A DNA stretch of 7,805 nucleotides from Bacteroidota bacterium (GCA_023428205.1 JAEYZB010000020.1:1-7805), one strand, 5' to 3'. Positions 1 through 6,535 are shown, counted from the stretch's first letter. The notes: a model not told the origin generated them from the sequence alone. Made by a program: numbers and translations.

Positions 1-1
1 G

Positions 2-154
2 CTGGAAGCTGCGGTGCGCGAACATGGTGTAAAAACGATTGGGGAAGTGACATTGGCGGTATTGGAAGTGGACGGAAATATTAGCGTGATTTCTGACTCC
101 TTTACAACAAAAACAAAGAAGAAGCGCAAACTTCATAAATCATTACTTAAGTAA
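2..154 (+). CDS. DUF421/YetF-like membrane protein, C-terminal fragment
   Basis: Only the last 50 codons and the stop are in the window; the gene begins upstream. The readable part contains the segment REHGVKTIGEVTLAVLEVDG followed by NISVI. This matches the conserved soluble C-terminal part of the YetF-like (DUF421) family, where a motif close to 'hGv..l.ev.lAvLEvdGsisVi' closes the domain. Family members are small inner-membrane proteins with three N-terminal transmembrane helices and a cytoplasmic C-terminal domain of unknown biochemical role. After the domain comes a basic tail rich in Lys (TKTKKKRKLHKSLLK), which would lie in the cytoplasm. The stop is 10 bp upstream of the Crp/Fnr regulator start with no room for a promoter, so the two are probably co-transcribed. 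The family call rests on a short segment; that the reading frame is coding is more certain than the family name. Confidence 0.72.
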   Translation: MEAAVREHGVKTIGEVTLAVLEVDGNISVISDSFTTKTKKKRKLHKSLLK

Positions 155-164
155 AACAAAGGCG

Positions 165-755
165 ATGTCGGATCTATTTGACTCGATAAATAAAAGCGTG
201 AGTCGCTATGTTTCTTTCACAGAGGAAGAGCTGGTAACATTTAATTCCCTTTTGGAATATAAGAAGGTGCCCAAAAAAACGATGCTGTTGCGCGATGGCG
301 CAGTATGTAATTTTGAGGCATTTGTAGTGCGAGGCTGTGCAATGAAATATTATATTGATGAAAAAGGCACAGAAGTCATTTTGCAATTTGCGGTAGAAGA
401 TGGTTGGATAAGCGATATTGCCAGTTTTTCAGAGCAAAAACCAAGTATGATGTATATTGAAACGTTAGAAAATAGTGAAATGCTACTGCTCTCTCCAAAA
501 ACGAAAGAGGAAATACTTTCCCGTATTCCTAAATTTGAGCGAGTGTTCCGTATTTTGGTGCAACGGAATCTTTCTACTATACAGCAACGACTATACACAA
601 CTATCGCAAAAACCGCACAGGAGAGATATCTGGAATTTATCAAACAATATCCGACAATTTCGAATCGTGTTGCGCAGCATCACATTGCTTCGTTTTTGGG
701 CATTTCACCTGAATTTTTGAGCAAAGTGCGCGCTAAAATAGCGAAGCACGAATAA
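165..755 (+). CDS. Crp/Fnr-family transcriptional regulator
   Basis: A 196-residue protein of the short Bacteroidota Crp/Fnr type. Residues about 20-120 form the cyclic-nucleotide-binding-like beta-roll, including LLRDGAVCNFEAFVVRGCAM, which corresponds to the 'l.~eG~~~~~~yfv~~G~vr' strands. A long dimerisation helix follows (about 120-150, containing QRLYTTIAKTAQERYLEFI). Residues about 167-192 are the winged helix-turn-helix, with HHIASFLGISPEFLSKVR as the helix-turn-helix core (the family usually has 'iAsyLGitpetLSRiR'). The Arg/Ser pair that binds the cAMP phosphate in E. coli CRP is not evident: the corresponding region reads WISDIASF. There is also no N-terminal cysteine cluster as in FNR; the cysteines I see are Cys48 and Cys58. 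The ligand is therefore unknown, and it may need none. ATG 165 is chosen because it lies 10 bp after the upstream stop and gives the usual family length. It probably shares a transcript with the YetF-like gene. Confidence 0.9.
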   Translation: MSDLFDSINKSVSRYVSFTEEELVTFNSLLEYKKVPKKTMLLRDGAVCNFEAFVVRGCAMKYYIDEKGTEVILQFAVEDGWISDIASFSEQKPSMMYIETLENSEMLLLSPKTKEEILSRIPKFERVFRILVQRNLSTIQQRLYTTIAKTAQERYLEFIKQYPTISNRVAQHHIASFLGISPEFLSKVRAKIAKHE

Positions 756-776
756 TTCCTCATTCCCAAAAAAATG

Positions 777-806
777 TTAGGTTTGACAAGTGCCATTATA
801 CGTTGG
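777..806 (+). promoter_or_regulatory. Candidate Bacteroidota promoter for the DUF4197 gene
   Basis: TACGTTGG at 799-806 matches the Bacteroidota -7 consensus TAnnTTTG at all but one defined base. The best -33 candidate is TTAG at 777-780, separated by 18 bp, and it is weak. Transcription would start near 810, leaving a leader of about 30 nt before the ATG at 842. The sequence just before that ATG is AT-rich (AAAAATCTTTAATT), as expected for a Bacteroidota gene without a Shine-Dalgarno sequence. The placement is an inference from motif and spacing only. Confidence 0.35.
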
Positions 807-841
807 CAAGAGAATCGTATCAAACCAAAAAATCTTTAATT

Positions 842-1891
842 ATGAATAAAAAAGCAATAGTTGTCGTATGCGTGTCAGTTTTTGTCATGCAAACACAAGC
901 CCAATCATTTGGTGACTTTTTAAACCAAGCTGCGAAGGTTTTGGGAGTGGAATCGTCATCAACCCAAAACTCTTCAAGTACTAAAACGGCACCGGCTTCC
1001 AATACACAAACGACTACTCCTGCGAGTGGAGGCAAAGTGATAAATTCAAGCGGGACCTCTACAACAACGACTGCTACAGGAGACAAAGGAACGGTGAAAG
1101 GTAACACGACAAATACGTCCACTACTACCGGAGGAAAAGTAGGGGTTGGGACAGGCGGGGCTTCCACGACCACCACAACAACCACCACGTCTTCGAGTAA
1201 CTCAACAGGTTCAAGTAGTAGCGGAGGAGGATTGGGTGGAATAATTGGCGGAGTAGTTGGTGCCGTCACGGGCGGAGGCGGTTTTACTGAAGGGGAGGCT
1301 GGAAATGCAATTAAACAAGCCTTAACACAAGGGATTACGAATGGCGTAAATATTGTATCGCTCACGAATGGTTATTATGGGAATAATTTGATTAAAATTC
1401 CTTTTCCGAAAGAAGTGCAAGTGGTAGCAACGACTTTGCAATCCATCGGTGCGGGCTCGCTGATTGATAAATTAGTGCTGCAAATGAACCGCTCGGCAGA
1501 AGGAGCTGCGAAAGAAGCACTGCCGATTTTCACCAATGCTATTACACAAATGACCGTTACAGATGCTGTCAATATTGTGTCAAATAAGCAAAGTGATGCT
1601 GCTACGCAGTTTTTAAAACGCGTAACCTACAATCAATTAAAAGCAAAGTTTAATCCGAAAATCAAAGGTGCGCTGGACAAAACAGGAACTCCTGCTATTT
1701 GGAATACCATTACAAGTACATACAACAAAGTGCCGTTTGTAAGACCGGTAAATACAGATCTTACGGATTATGTAACAGGTAAAGCCTTAGATGGTTTATT
1801 TATTGTGGTAGGACAACAGGAGGCCAAAATCCGAAAAGATCCCGCAGCACAAACAACGGCATTGCTGCAAAAAGTATTCGGAGGGAAATAA
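842..1891 (+). CDS. Exported DUF4197 protein with expanded Thr/Ser/Gly linker
   Basis: A 349-residue secreted protein of unknown function. Residues 1-20 are a signal peptide: MNKK, a hydrophobic core AIVVVCVSVFVM, then QTQA with likely cleavage before Gln21. There is no lipobox at that site, so it is probably a soluble periplasmic protein. A short conserved stretch SFGDFLNQAAKVLG follows, as in typical DUF4197 proteins. Residues about 37-146 are low complexity (Thr, Ser, Gly), including three 17-residue repeats (63-113) and a glycine-zipper-like run (about 127-147). Residues about 147-348 are the DUF4197 domain, with AIKQALTQGITNGV, IKIPFPKEVQ, MNRSAEGAAKEA, PIFTNAITQMT, VPFVRPVNTDLTDYVTGKAL and a C-terminal IRKDPAAQTTALLQKVFG. 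The protein is about 110 residues longer than the usual 220-240 because of the linker. A TTG-initiated extension to 803 is possible but rejected: that TTG lies within the putative promoter, and the extension would put 13 charged or polar residues ahead of the signal peptide. Confidence 0.88.
   Translation: MNKKAIVVVCVSVFVMQTQAQSFGDFLNQAAKVLGVESSSTQNSSSTKTAPASNTQTTTPASGGKVINSSGTSTTTTATGDKGTVKGNTTNTSTTTGGKVGVGTGGASTTTTTTTTSSSNSTGSSSSGGGLGGIIGGVVGAVTGGGGFTEGEAGNAIKQALTQGITNGVNIVSLTNGYYGNNLIKIPFPKEVQVVATTLQSIGAGSLIDKLVLQMNRSAEGAAKEALPIFTNAITQMTVTDAVNIVSNKQSDAATQFLKRVTYNQLKAKFNPKIKGALDKTGTPAIWNTITSTYNKVPFVRPVNTDLTDYVTGKALDGLFIVVGQQEAKIRKDPAAQTTALLQKVFGGK
1028..1180 (+). repeat. Three imperfect 51-bp (17-residue) tandem repeats in the DUF4197 linker
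   Basis: The units are 1028-1078, 1079-1129 and 1130-1180. They encode GGKVINSSGTSTTTTAT, GDKGTVKGNTTNTSTTT and GGKVGVGTGGASTTTTT. Each begins with G(G/D)K and ends in a Thr-rich run, and the spacing is exactly 17 codons each time. Synonymous Thr codons (ACA, ACC, ACG, ACT) are mixed within the runs, so these are no longer simple DNA microsatellites. That points to old duplication followed by divergence under constraint on amino-acid composition. Confidence 0.7.
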
Positions 1892-1903
1892 ATCACTAAT
1901 GAC

Positions 1904-1950
1904 TATAAATAGATAACGTCCGTAAAGTTTACGGACGTTATCTATTTATA
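1904..1950. terminator. Perfect 23-bp inverted repeat, probable bidirectional terminator
   Basis: The left arm 1904-1926 and right arm 1928-1950 are exact reverse complements around a single centre base (G1927). The centre of the stem is GC-containing (AACGTCCGTAAA) and the outer third is A/T-rich. The repeat sits 12 bp after the DUF4197 stop and 11 bp before the methyltransferase stop, between two convergent genes, which is the expected place for a shared terminator. There is no pure U-run after the stem on either strand; the right arm itself ends in TTATCTATTTATA. Termination is therefore inferred from position and symmetry. Confidence 0.72.
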
Positions 1951-1961
1951 TAAACCGGAAA

Positions 1962-3050
1962 TTATTTTTTCTGTAACTCCAATATGGTATGACTCAGTCC
2001 TATATTGTCCGTCCTGTTTACGATACGAAATCCGGCTTCGTCTATCAATTTAAAAAAAACATCGCTGTCGTACATTTGACTGTTCCCATTTGCCATCGTA
2101 GTGAAATATAAAGAGGTCATTTGTAAACAGAATGCTGAAACAGGAAAACGCTGTGCATCCCAAAAGGTTTCATTGATAAAAACGCGTCCGTTAGCATCTA
2201 ATGCCTCATAACACTTCCGCAAAATGGCAACTATTTCTTCTTCCGCAAAACAATCCAAAAACTGACTCATCCATATAATGTCATATCCTTTTGGCAAGTT
2301 CGCTTCTTTATCTAGCATATTTATTGAGTAGTAAGTGGCGCGATTTCCATAACCAGCCTGTTCAATATTTACTTTAGCTACATCTAATTGTATCTGCAAA
2401 TCGACCAGCCCCATTTCTACATCTGCATTATAATCCATACATGCCAACGAAAACTTTCCTGTATTGGCTCCAATATCCATTATTTTTTTCGGGTTTGAAG
2501 CAAACACTATCGGCAAGGCTTTAGGGAAAGCGGTATCAGAATAATAGTGGTCGAAATTAAACCAACTAGTTTTAGCCGGTTCAGGAAGATGGGCAAGTCC
2601 CTGATATATAGTTTCCCATTTTCCTAAATATTTTAGGCCTTCCGGACTACCTTGATTTAACGATTTTTCCAGTTCTTTCGCCCCTTCGTAGCATACATCT
2701 TTCATAAAATCCGTATTGACAACCGTCATCGGATGGTTGATGAAAAAGGATCCGGTTTTGGATAGAAAATACCGCCCATCTTTACGATAGACGAGTCCTA
2801 TTCCCAGTCCTGCTTCCAATAATATTCTCACGGCATAATGGCTCATTTTTACCTTGTCTCTAACCTCCTCAATAAACAGCCCTTTGTCAAGTTCAGACTC
2901 GATCGCGCTTAAAATTCCTTTGTCGCGTAGCAAAACGGAAGCTTGAAAAATATAGGGTGCAAACGCAATATATTGTGCTTGCGAAATGGCATGTAGGGCA
3001 GAGGTATTGTCTGCATCAAAAAGACTCGGTTTTTCTGTTGTTTTTGTCAT
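1962..3050 (-). CDS. Class I SAM-dependent methyltransferase (O-methyltransferase-like fold, substrate unknown)
   Basis: A 362-residue protein counted from the ATG at 3050. Residues about 20-105 form an N-terminal helical and winged-helix dimerisation domain, including MSHYAVRILLEAGLGIGLVY and then DGRYFLSKTGSFFI, as in acetylserotonin/plant-type O-methyltransferases. The catalytic Rossmann domain follows: motif I IMDIGANTGKF (DxGxxxG at residues 192-198), an acidic end of strand 2 (LVD, Asp217), and DIIWMSQFLDCFAEEE at about 257-272. In the Methyltransf_2 family the last segment normally reads 'vLHdWdDee' with a catalytic His; here that position is Asp266. Glu is kept in FINETFWD. Small-molecule methylation is likely, but oxygen as acceptor is not assured. 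It stands alone on its strand, convergent with the DUF4197 gene and divergent from the E1 gene. A TTG extension to 3071 is rejected because that TTG is the end of the -7 promoter box. Confidence 0.85.
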   Translation of the reverse strand: MTKTTEKPSLFDADNTSALHAISQAQYIAFAPYIFQASVLLRDKGILSAIESELDKGLFIEEVRDKVKMSHYAVRILLEAGLGIGLVYRKDGRYFLSKTGSFFINHPMTVVNTDFMKDVCYEGAKELEKSLNQGSPEGLKYLGKWETIYQGLAHLPEPAKTSWFNFDHYYSDTAFPKALPIVFASNPKKIMDIGANTGKFSLACMDYNADVEMGLVDLQIQLDVAKVNIEQAGYGNRATYYSINMLDKEANLPKGYDIIWMSQFLDCFAEEEIVAILRKCYEALDANGRVFINETFWDAQRFPVSAFCLQMTSLYFTTMANGNSQMYDSDVFFKLIDEAGFRIVNRTDNIGLSHTILELQKK

Positions 3051-3068
3051 TAGGTAAGTGATTTTAAA

Positions 3069-3099
3069 CAAAGATATTTTTGTATGGGAGAATGCGAAA
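3069..3099 (-). promoter_or_regulatory. Bacteroidota promoter of the methyltransferase gene
   Basis: On the minus strand TATCTTTG (3076 down to 3069) is an exact match to TAnnTTTG. Nineteen bases upstream lies TTTC (3099-3096), three of four matches to the -33 element TTTG. Transcription would start around 3065, giving a leader of about 15 nt before the ATG at 3050. Confidence 0.6.
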
Positions 3100-3130
3100 T
3101 TTCCTGTCAGATGTTTTCGGCAGTATTTTT

Positions 3131-3170
3131 ATTGGGCTTTTCTTCATTCGAAAAATAGTTTTTACGTTTA
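3131..3170 (+). promoter_or_regulatory. Weak candidate promoter region for the E1 gene
   Basis: Two overlapping near matches to TAnnTTTG precede the E1 start. TAGTTTTT (3156-3163) has an ATTG -33 candidate at 3131-3134, 21 bp upstream. TACGTTTA (3163-3170) has no clear -33 partner. Either would give a very short leader, about 10 nt or less. The 126-bp divergent region must supply a promoter unless the gene is transcribed from further away, but the exact element is uncertain. Confidence 0.27.
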
Positions 3171-3176
3171 CGCATT

Positions 3177-5156
3177 ATGCATTTTGAACGAAAAGACCTA
3201 AGCAACGAAACGTTGATTGAGCTATATAAAGCTATTCTGAAACCGCGCGTGATAGAAGAGCGAATGTTGATTTATCTTCGTCAAGGACGGGTGAGTAAAT
3301 GGTTTTCGGGTATCGGTCAAGAAGCAATATCGGTGGGCGTTACAGCTGCTTTGCAAAGTGATGAGTATCTTTGCCCGCTTCATCGAAACTTAGGCGTTTT
3401 CACCACCCGAAATTGCGACCTACAACAGCTTTTTGCACAGTTTCAGGGAAAGAAAAATGGGTTTTCCAAAGGACGCGAACGCAGTTTCCACTTCGGAACG
3501 AATGCGCACCACATTGTAGGAATGATATCACATCTCGGTCCACAACTTTGTGTGGGAGATGGCATAGCATTAGCATCCGTATTAAAAAAAGAAAAGAAAA
3601 TCAGTGTTGCTTTTACAGGCGATGGCGGCACCAGCGAGGGCGATTTTCATGAAGCCTGCAATATTGCGGCTGTGTGGAATTTGCCGGTGATTATTTTAAT
3701 TGAGAATAACGGTTATGGGCTTTCTACTCCTGTGAATGAGCAGTTCAAATGCGAAAAACTATCGCTCCGTGCGCAGGGTTATGGTATGAAAGGATTGACG
3801 ATTGACGGCAATAACATTCTCGAAGTTTTTCACACGGTGAATGAACTCGCGGCAGAAATGCGTGAAAATCCGCATCCTGTTTTATTGGAATGTATGACAT
3901 TCAGAATGCGCGGACACGAAGAAGCGAGTGGTGTGAAATATGTGCCGAAAGAATTGTTTGAAATTTGGGAAAAGAAAGACCCTGTTACGAATTACGAAAA
4001 CTGGTTGATTAGCGAAGGGATTATTTCGCCTGACTTCCCGCTTATGTTACGAAACGAAATCGATGCGGAAGTGCGCAAAGCATTTGATGCGGCCGATGCG
4101 GAACCTGATGTAGAGCCGAATACAGAAGAAGAACTGAACGATATTTATCAGCCGTTTATTCCGCAAGATAGTTTCCCTGCAAAGTCCTCCGAAAAAACGA
4201 GCATGCGGTTGATAGATGCCGTGAGTGACGGATTGCGATTGAGTATGCGCAAGTTCGATAACCTCGTGATTATGGGGCAAGATGTTGCAGAATATGGCGG
4301 TGTGTTTAAAATCACCGAAGGCTTTGTAGAAGAATTCGGTAAAGAGCGCGTACGCAATACGCCTCTTTGTGAAAGTGGAATTTTGAGCGCAGCGTTGGGT
4401 TTGAGTGTGAAAGGCATAAAAAGCGTAGTGGAAATGCAGTTTGCTGATTTTGTTTCTACAGGCTTTAACGCTATCGTGAATAACTTGGCGAAATCATACT
4501 ATCGCTGGGGGCAAAATGCTGATGTGGTCGTGCGTATGCCTACGGGTGCTGGTGTGGGTGCAGGGCCGTTTCACTCGCAGTCAAATGAAGCGTGGTTTTT
4601 TCATGTACCGGGCTTAAAAATAGTTTATCCGTCTTCGCCTTTTGATGCGAAAGGATTGATGGCTGCCGCTATTGAAGATCCAAATCCCGTGATGTTTTTC
4701 GAACATAAATTTTTGTATCGCAGCATCGAAGGCGAAGTGCCAAAAGAGTATTACACGTTGCCAATTGGCAAAGCAAGTTTAGTGCAAGAGGGCGATGAAA
4801 TTTCTATTATCACCTACGGCACAGGGGTGCATTGGGCGAAAGAAGCCGTTGCCGAAAAAAATGTTTCTGCTGATATTGTGGATTTGCGAACGCTGTTGCC
4901 GTTTGACAAAGAGGCTATTGCCAAGTCGGTGAAAAAAACGGGCAAGATTTTGATAATACACGAAGATACGCTTACTGGTGGCATCGGTGCCGAGATTGCG
5001 GCATGGATAAATGAAACGTTGTTTGAGTTTTTAGATGCACCCGTAACGCGCGTGGCGGCTTTGGATACCCCTGTGCCATTCGCGATTCCATTAGAGAAAA
5101 ATTTTCTGCCGAAAGAACGCTTAGCGCAGAAAATAGAGGGAATGGTGAACTACTAA
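3177..5156 (+). CDS. Fused alpha/beta 2-oxoacid dehydrogenase E1 component
   Basis: A 659-residue thiamine-diphosphate enzyme in which the E1 alpha and beta chains are one polypeptide. It would decarboxylate a 2-oxoacid (branched-chain 2-oxoacid or pyruvate) and pass the acyl group to a lipoylated E2 in the cytoplasm. Residues 1-300 are the alpha part: GIGQEAISVGV, then the TPP/Mg motif GDGGTSEGDFHEA (148-160) ending at NNGYG (177-181). An acidic Pro/Glu-rich linker (about 302-340) joins the beta part. That part has SMRLIDAVSDGL, GQDVAEYGGVFKITEGF, the cofactor-activating Glu399 in PLCESG, MQFADF, and the active-site His466 in GPFHSQSNEAWF. The C-terminal transketolase-type domain (about 535-659) contains DIVDLRTLLPFD and HEDTLTGGIGAEIA. 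The usual alpha-chain 'GHstsDd..YR' loop reads GHEEASGVKYVP. No E2 or E3 gene is in the window, so the substrate is not fixed. ATG 3177 gives the usual length for fused E1. Confidence 0.92.
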   Translation: MHFERKDLSNETLIELYKAILKPRVIEERMLIYLRQGRVSKWFSGIGQEAISVGVTAALQSDEYLCPLHRNLGVFTTRNCDLQQLFAQFQGKKNGFSKGRERSFHFGTNAHHIVGMISHLGPQLCVGDGIALASVLKKEKKISVAFTGDGGTSEGDFHEACNIAAVWNLPVIILIENNGYGLSTPVNEQFKCEKLSLRAQGYGMKGLTIDGNNILEVFHTVNELAAEMRENPHPVLLECMTFRMRGHEEASGVKYVPKELFEIWEKKDPVTNYENWLISEGIISPDFPLMLRNEIDAEVRKAFDAADAEPDVEPNTEEELNDIYQPFIPQDSFPAKSSEKTSMRLIDAVSDGLRLSMRKFDNLVIMGQDVAEYGGVFKITEGFVEEFGKERVRNTPLCESGILSAALGLSVKGIKSVVEMQFADFVSTGFNAIVNNLAKSYYRWGQNADVVVRMPTGAGVGAGPFHSQSNEAWFFHVPGLKIVYPSSPFDAKGLMAAAIEDPNPVMFFEHKFLYRSIEGEVPKEYYTLPIGKASLVQEGDEISIITYGTGVHWAKEAVAEKNVSADIVDLRTLLPFDKEAIAKSVKKTGKILIIHEDTLTGGIGAEIAAWINETLFEFLDAPVTRVAALDTPVPFAIPLEKNFLPKERLAQKIEGMVNY

Positions 5157-5165
5157 ACAAAGTGG

Positions 5166-5197
5166 TGTGAAAAAACGAGCAGGAAAACGTACCTTTG
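5166..5197 (+). promoter_or_regulatory. Bacteroidota promoter of rimO
   Basis: TACCTTTG at 5190-5197 is an exact match to TAnnTTTG, with TGTG at 5166-5169 as the -33 element (three of four bases) at a 20-bp spacing. It lies in the 47-bp gap after the E1 stop and ends 6 bp before the rimO ATG. rimO can therefore be transcribed independently of E1, and the mRNA would be leaderless or nearly so. Confidence 0.65.
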
Positions 5198-5203
5198 CGC
5201 CCG

Positions 5204-6514
5204 ATGAAGACAAAATCGTTAGCGAAAGATAAAGTATCGGTTATCACACTCGGTTGCTCCAAAAATATAGTAGACAGCGAAGTGATGATGGCGCATTTAG
5301 CACACGGAGGCTACGATGTGGTGCATGACAAATGGAAAAAAGGACGCAACATTGTGGTGGTAAATACCTGCGGTTTTATTGACAAAGCGAAAGAAGAGTC
5401 CATCAACACTATTTTGGAATATGCTGAAGCGAAAAGCAAAGGCAAGATTGAAAAGCTCTACGTTACCGGTTGTCTATCACAACGCTATAAAGACAACTTA
5501 GAAACTGAAATTCCCGAAGTAGATGCGTTTTTTGGAACAGCGGAATTGCCACGTTTGCTCAAAAATTTCAAGATAGACTATAAACACGAATTGGTGGGCG
5601 AACGCTTTTTAAGTACACCCAAACATTTCGCGTATCTTAAAATTTCGGAAGGCTGCAATCGTACTTGCTCGTTTTGTGCTATTCCGCTGATGCGCGGAAA
5701 ACACATTTCGCGTCCTGTAGAAGAATTGGTTGCTGAAGCGAAAAAACTCGCAGCGACAGGAGTGAAAGAGTTGATTTTAATTGCGCAGGAACTGACATAT
5801 TACGGCTTGGACATTTCGCGCAGACGACAATTGAATACGTTACTAAATGAGCTTTCAAACGTAGACGGCATTGAGTGGATTCGCTTACGCTATGCTTATC
5901 CCGCACAGTTTCCGATGGAAATTTTAGATGCGATAAAAGATAATCCGAAAGTGTGTAACTATTTGGATATGCCATTGCAACACGCGAGCGACAATGTACT
6001 GAAATCTATGCGCAGAAACATTACGCAAGAAGAAACTCGCCAACTGATTGCCGACATTCGCGCCAAAGTGCCGAACATTTCCATTCGCACCACGATGCTT
6101 GTTGGTTACCCGAATGAAACGCAACAAGATTTTGAAGATTTGAAAACGTTCATCGAAGAAATGCGTTTTGACCGTTTGGGAGTATTCCAATATTCACATG
6201 AAGAAAGCACCCGCGCTCACGGCTTGGAAGATACCGTTCCTGCCGAAGTAAAAGAAGCGCGCGCGGCCGAACTAATGGATGTACAGGAACAAATTTCTCT
6301 TGAATTAAATCAACAAAAAGTCGGCAAAATATTCAAGGTTTTATTTGACCGAAAAGAAGGGAATTATTTCATCGGACGCACAGAATTTGACTCGCCCGAA
6401 GTGGACAATGAAGTGCTCGTAAAAGCCGATAAACAGTACGTTCGCGTAGCCGATTTCGCTAACGTGAAAATTACAAATGTCGAGGCGTTTGATTTGTATG
6501 GGGAAGTGGTGTAG
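5204..6514 (+). CDS. rimO: Ribosomal protein S12 methylthiotransferase RimO
   Basis: A 436-residue radical-SAM enzyme that adds a methylthio group to the conserved Asp of ribosomal protein S12 in the cytoplasm. The N-terminal UPF0004 domain carries the auxiliary 4Fe-4S cluster cysteines: Cys18 in TLGCSKNIVDSE, Cys56 in NTCGFIDKAKEESI and Cys90 in TGCLSQRY. The radical-SAM CxxxCxxC motif is CNRTCSFC (Cys151, 155, 158) within KISEGCNRTCSFCAIPLMRG. Later motifs are YLDMPLQHASDNVLKSMRR and RTTMLVGYPNETQQDFEDL. Residues about 370-436 form the C-terminal TRAM RNA/protein-binding domain. LGCSKN together with the IPLMRGKHISRP and PLQH segments fits RimO better than MiaB or MtaB. Length is normal for the family. 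The ATG at 5204 is chosen over an upstream in-frame TTG at 5195, which is part of the promoter -7 box and would add only three residues. Confidence 0.96.
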   Translation: MKTKSLAKDKVSVITLGCSKNIVDSEVMMAHLAHGGYDVVHDKWKKGRNIVVVNTCGFIDKAKEESINTILEYAEAKSKGKIEKLYVTGCLSQRYKDNLETEIPEVDAFFGTAELPRLLKNFKIDYKHELVGERFLSTPKHFAYLKISEGCNRTCSFCAIPLMRGKHISRPVEELVAEAKKLAATGVKELILIAQELTYYGLDISRRRQLNTLLNELSNVDGIEWIRLRYAYPAQFPMEILDAIKDNPKVCNYLDMPLQHASDNVLKSMRRNITQEETRQLIADIRAKVPNISIRTTMLVGYPNETQQDFEDLKTFIEEMRFDRLGVFQYSHEESTRAHGLEDTVPAEVKEARAAELMDVQEQISLELNQQKVGKIFKVLFDRKEGNYFIGRTEFDSPEVDNEVLVKADKQYVRVADFANVKITNVEAFDLYGEVV

Positions 6515-6515
6515 T

Positions 6516-6535
6516 AAATTGACGATTAGACAATG
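6516..6535 (+). repeat. Left copy of a short degenerate inverted repeat
   Basis: This 20-base stretch matches the reverse complement of 6714-6733 at 16 of 20 positions; the shared core is TTGACGAT followed by AG and CAAT. It begins directly after the rimO stop and runs into the ATG of the small ORF at 6533. Together with the right copy it brackets that ORF. Confidence 0.5.

Noticed and set aside
726..749. Imperfect hairpin GTGC-CGCTA...TAGCG-GCAC at the end of the Crp/Fnr gene
   Set aside because: It lies inside the coding sequence, has an asymmetric internal loop and is not followed by a U-run, so it is not a convincing terminator.
783..788. TTGACA, an exact sigma-70-type -35 hexamer
   Set aside because: No -10 hexamer lies at 16-18 bp; the only TATA-like sequence is 8 bp away. 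The Bacteroidota -7 element at 799-806 is the better explanation of this region.
820..1365. 181-residue minus-strand open frame opposite the DUF4197 gene, rich in Pro and Val
   Set aside because: It mirrors the Thr/Gly/Ser linker: the complements of ACN, GGN and TCN codons give no stops in that frame. It has no recognisable domain and overlaps a well-supported gene.
3172..3180. GCATTATGC palindrome at the E1 start codon
   Set aside because: It is nine bases long, expected by chance, and has no second copy nearby to suggest an operator.
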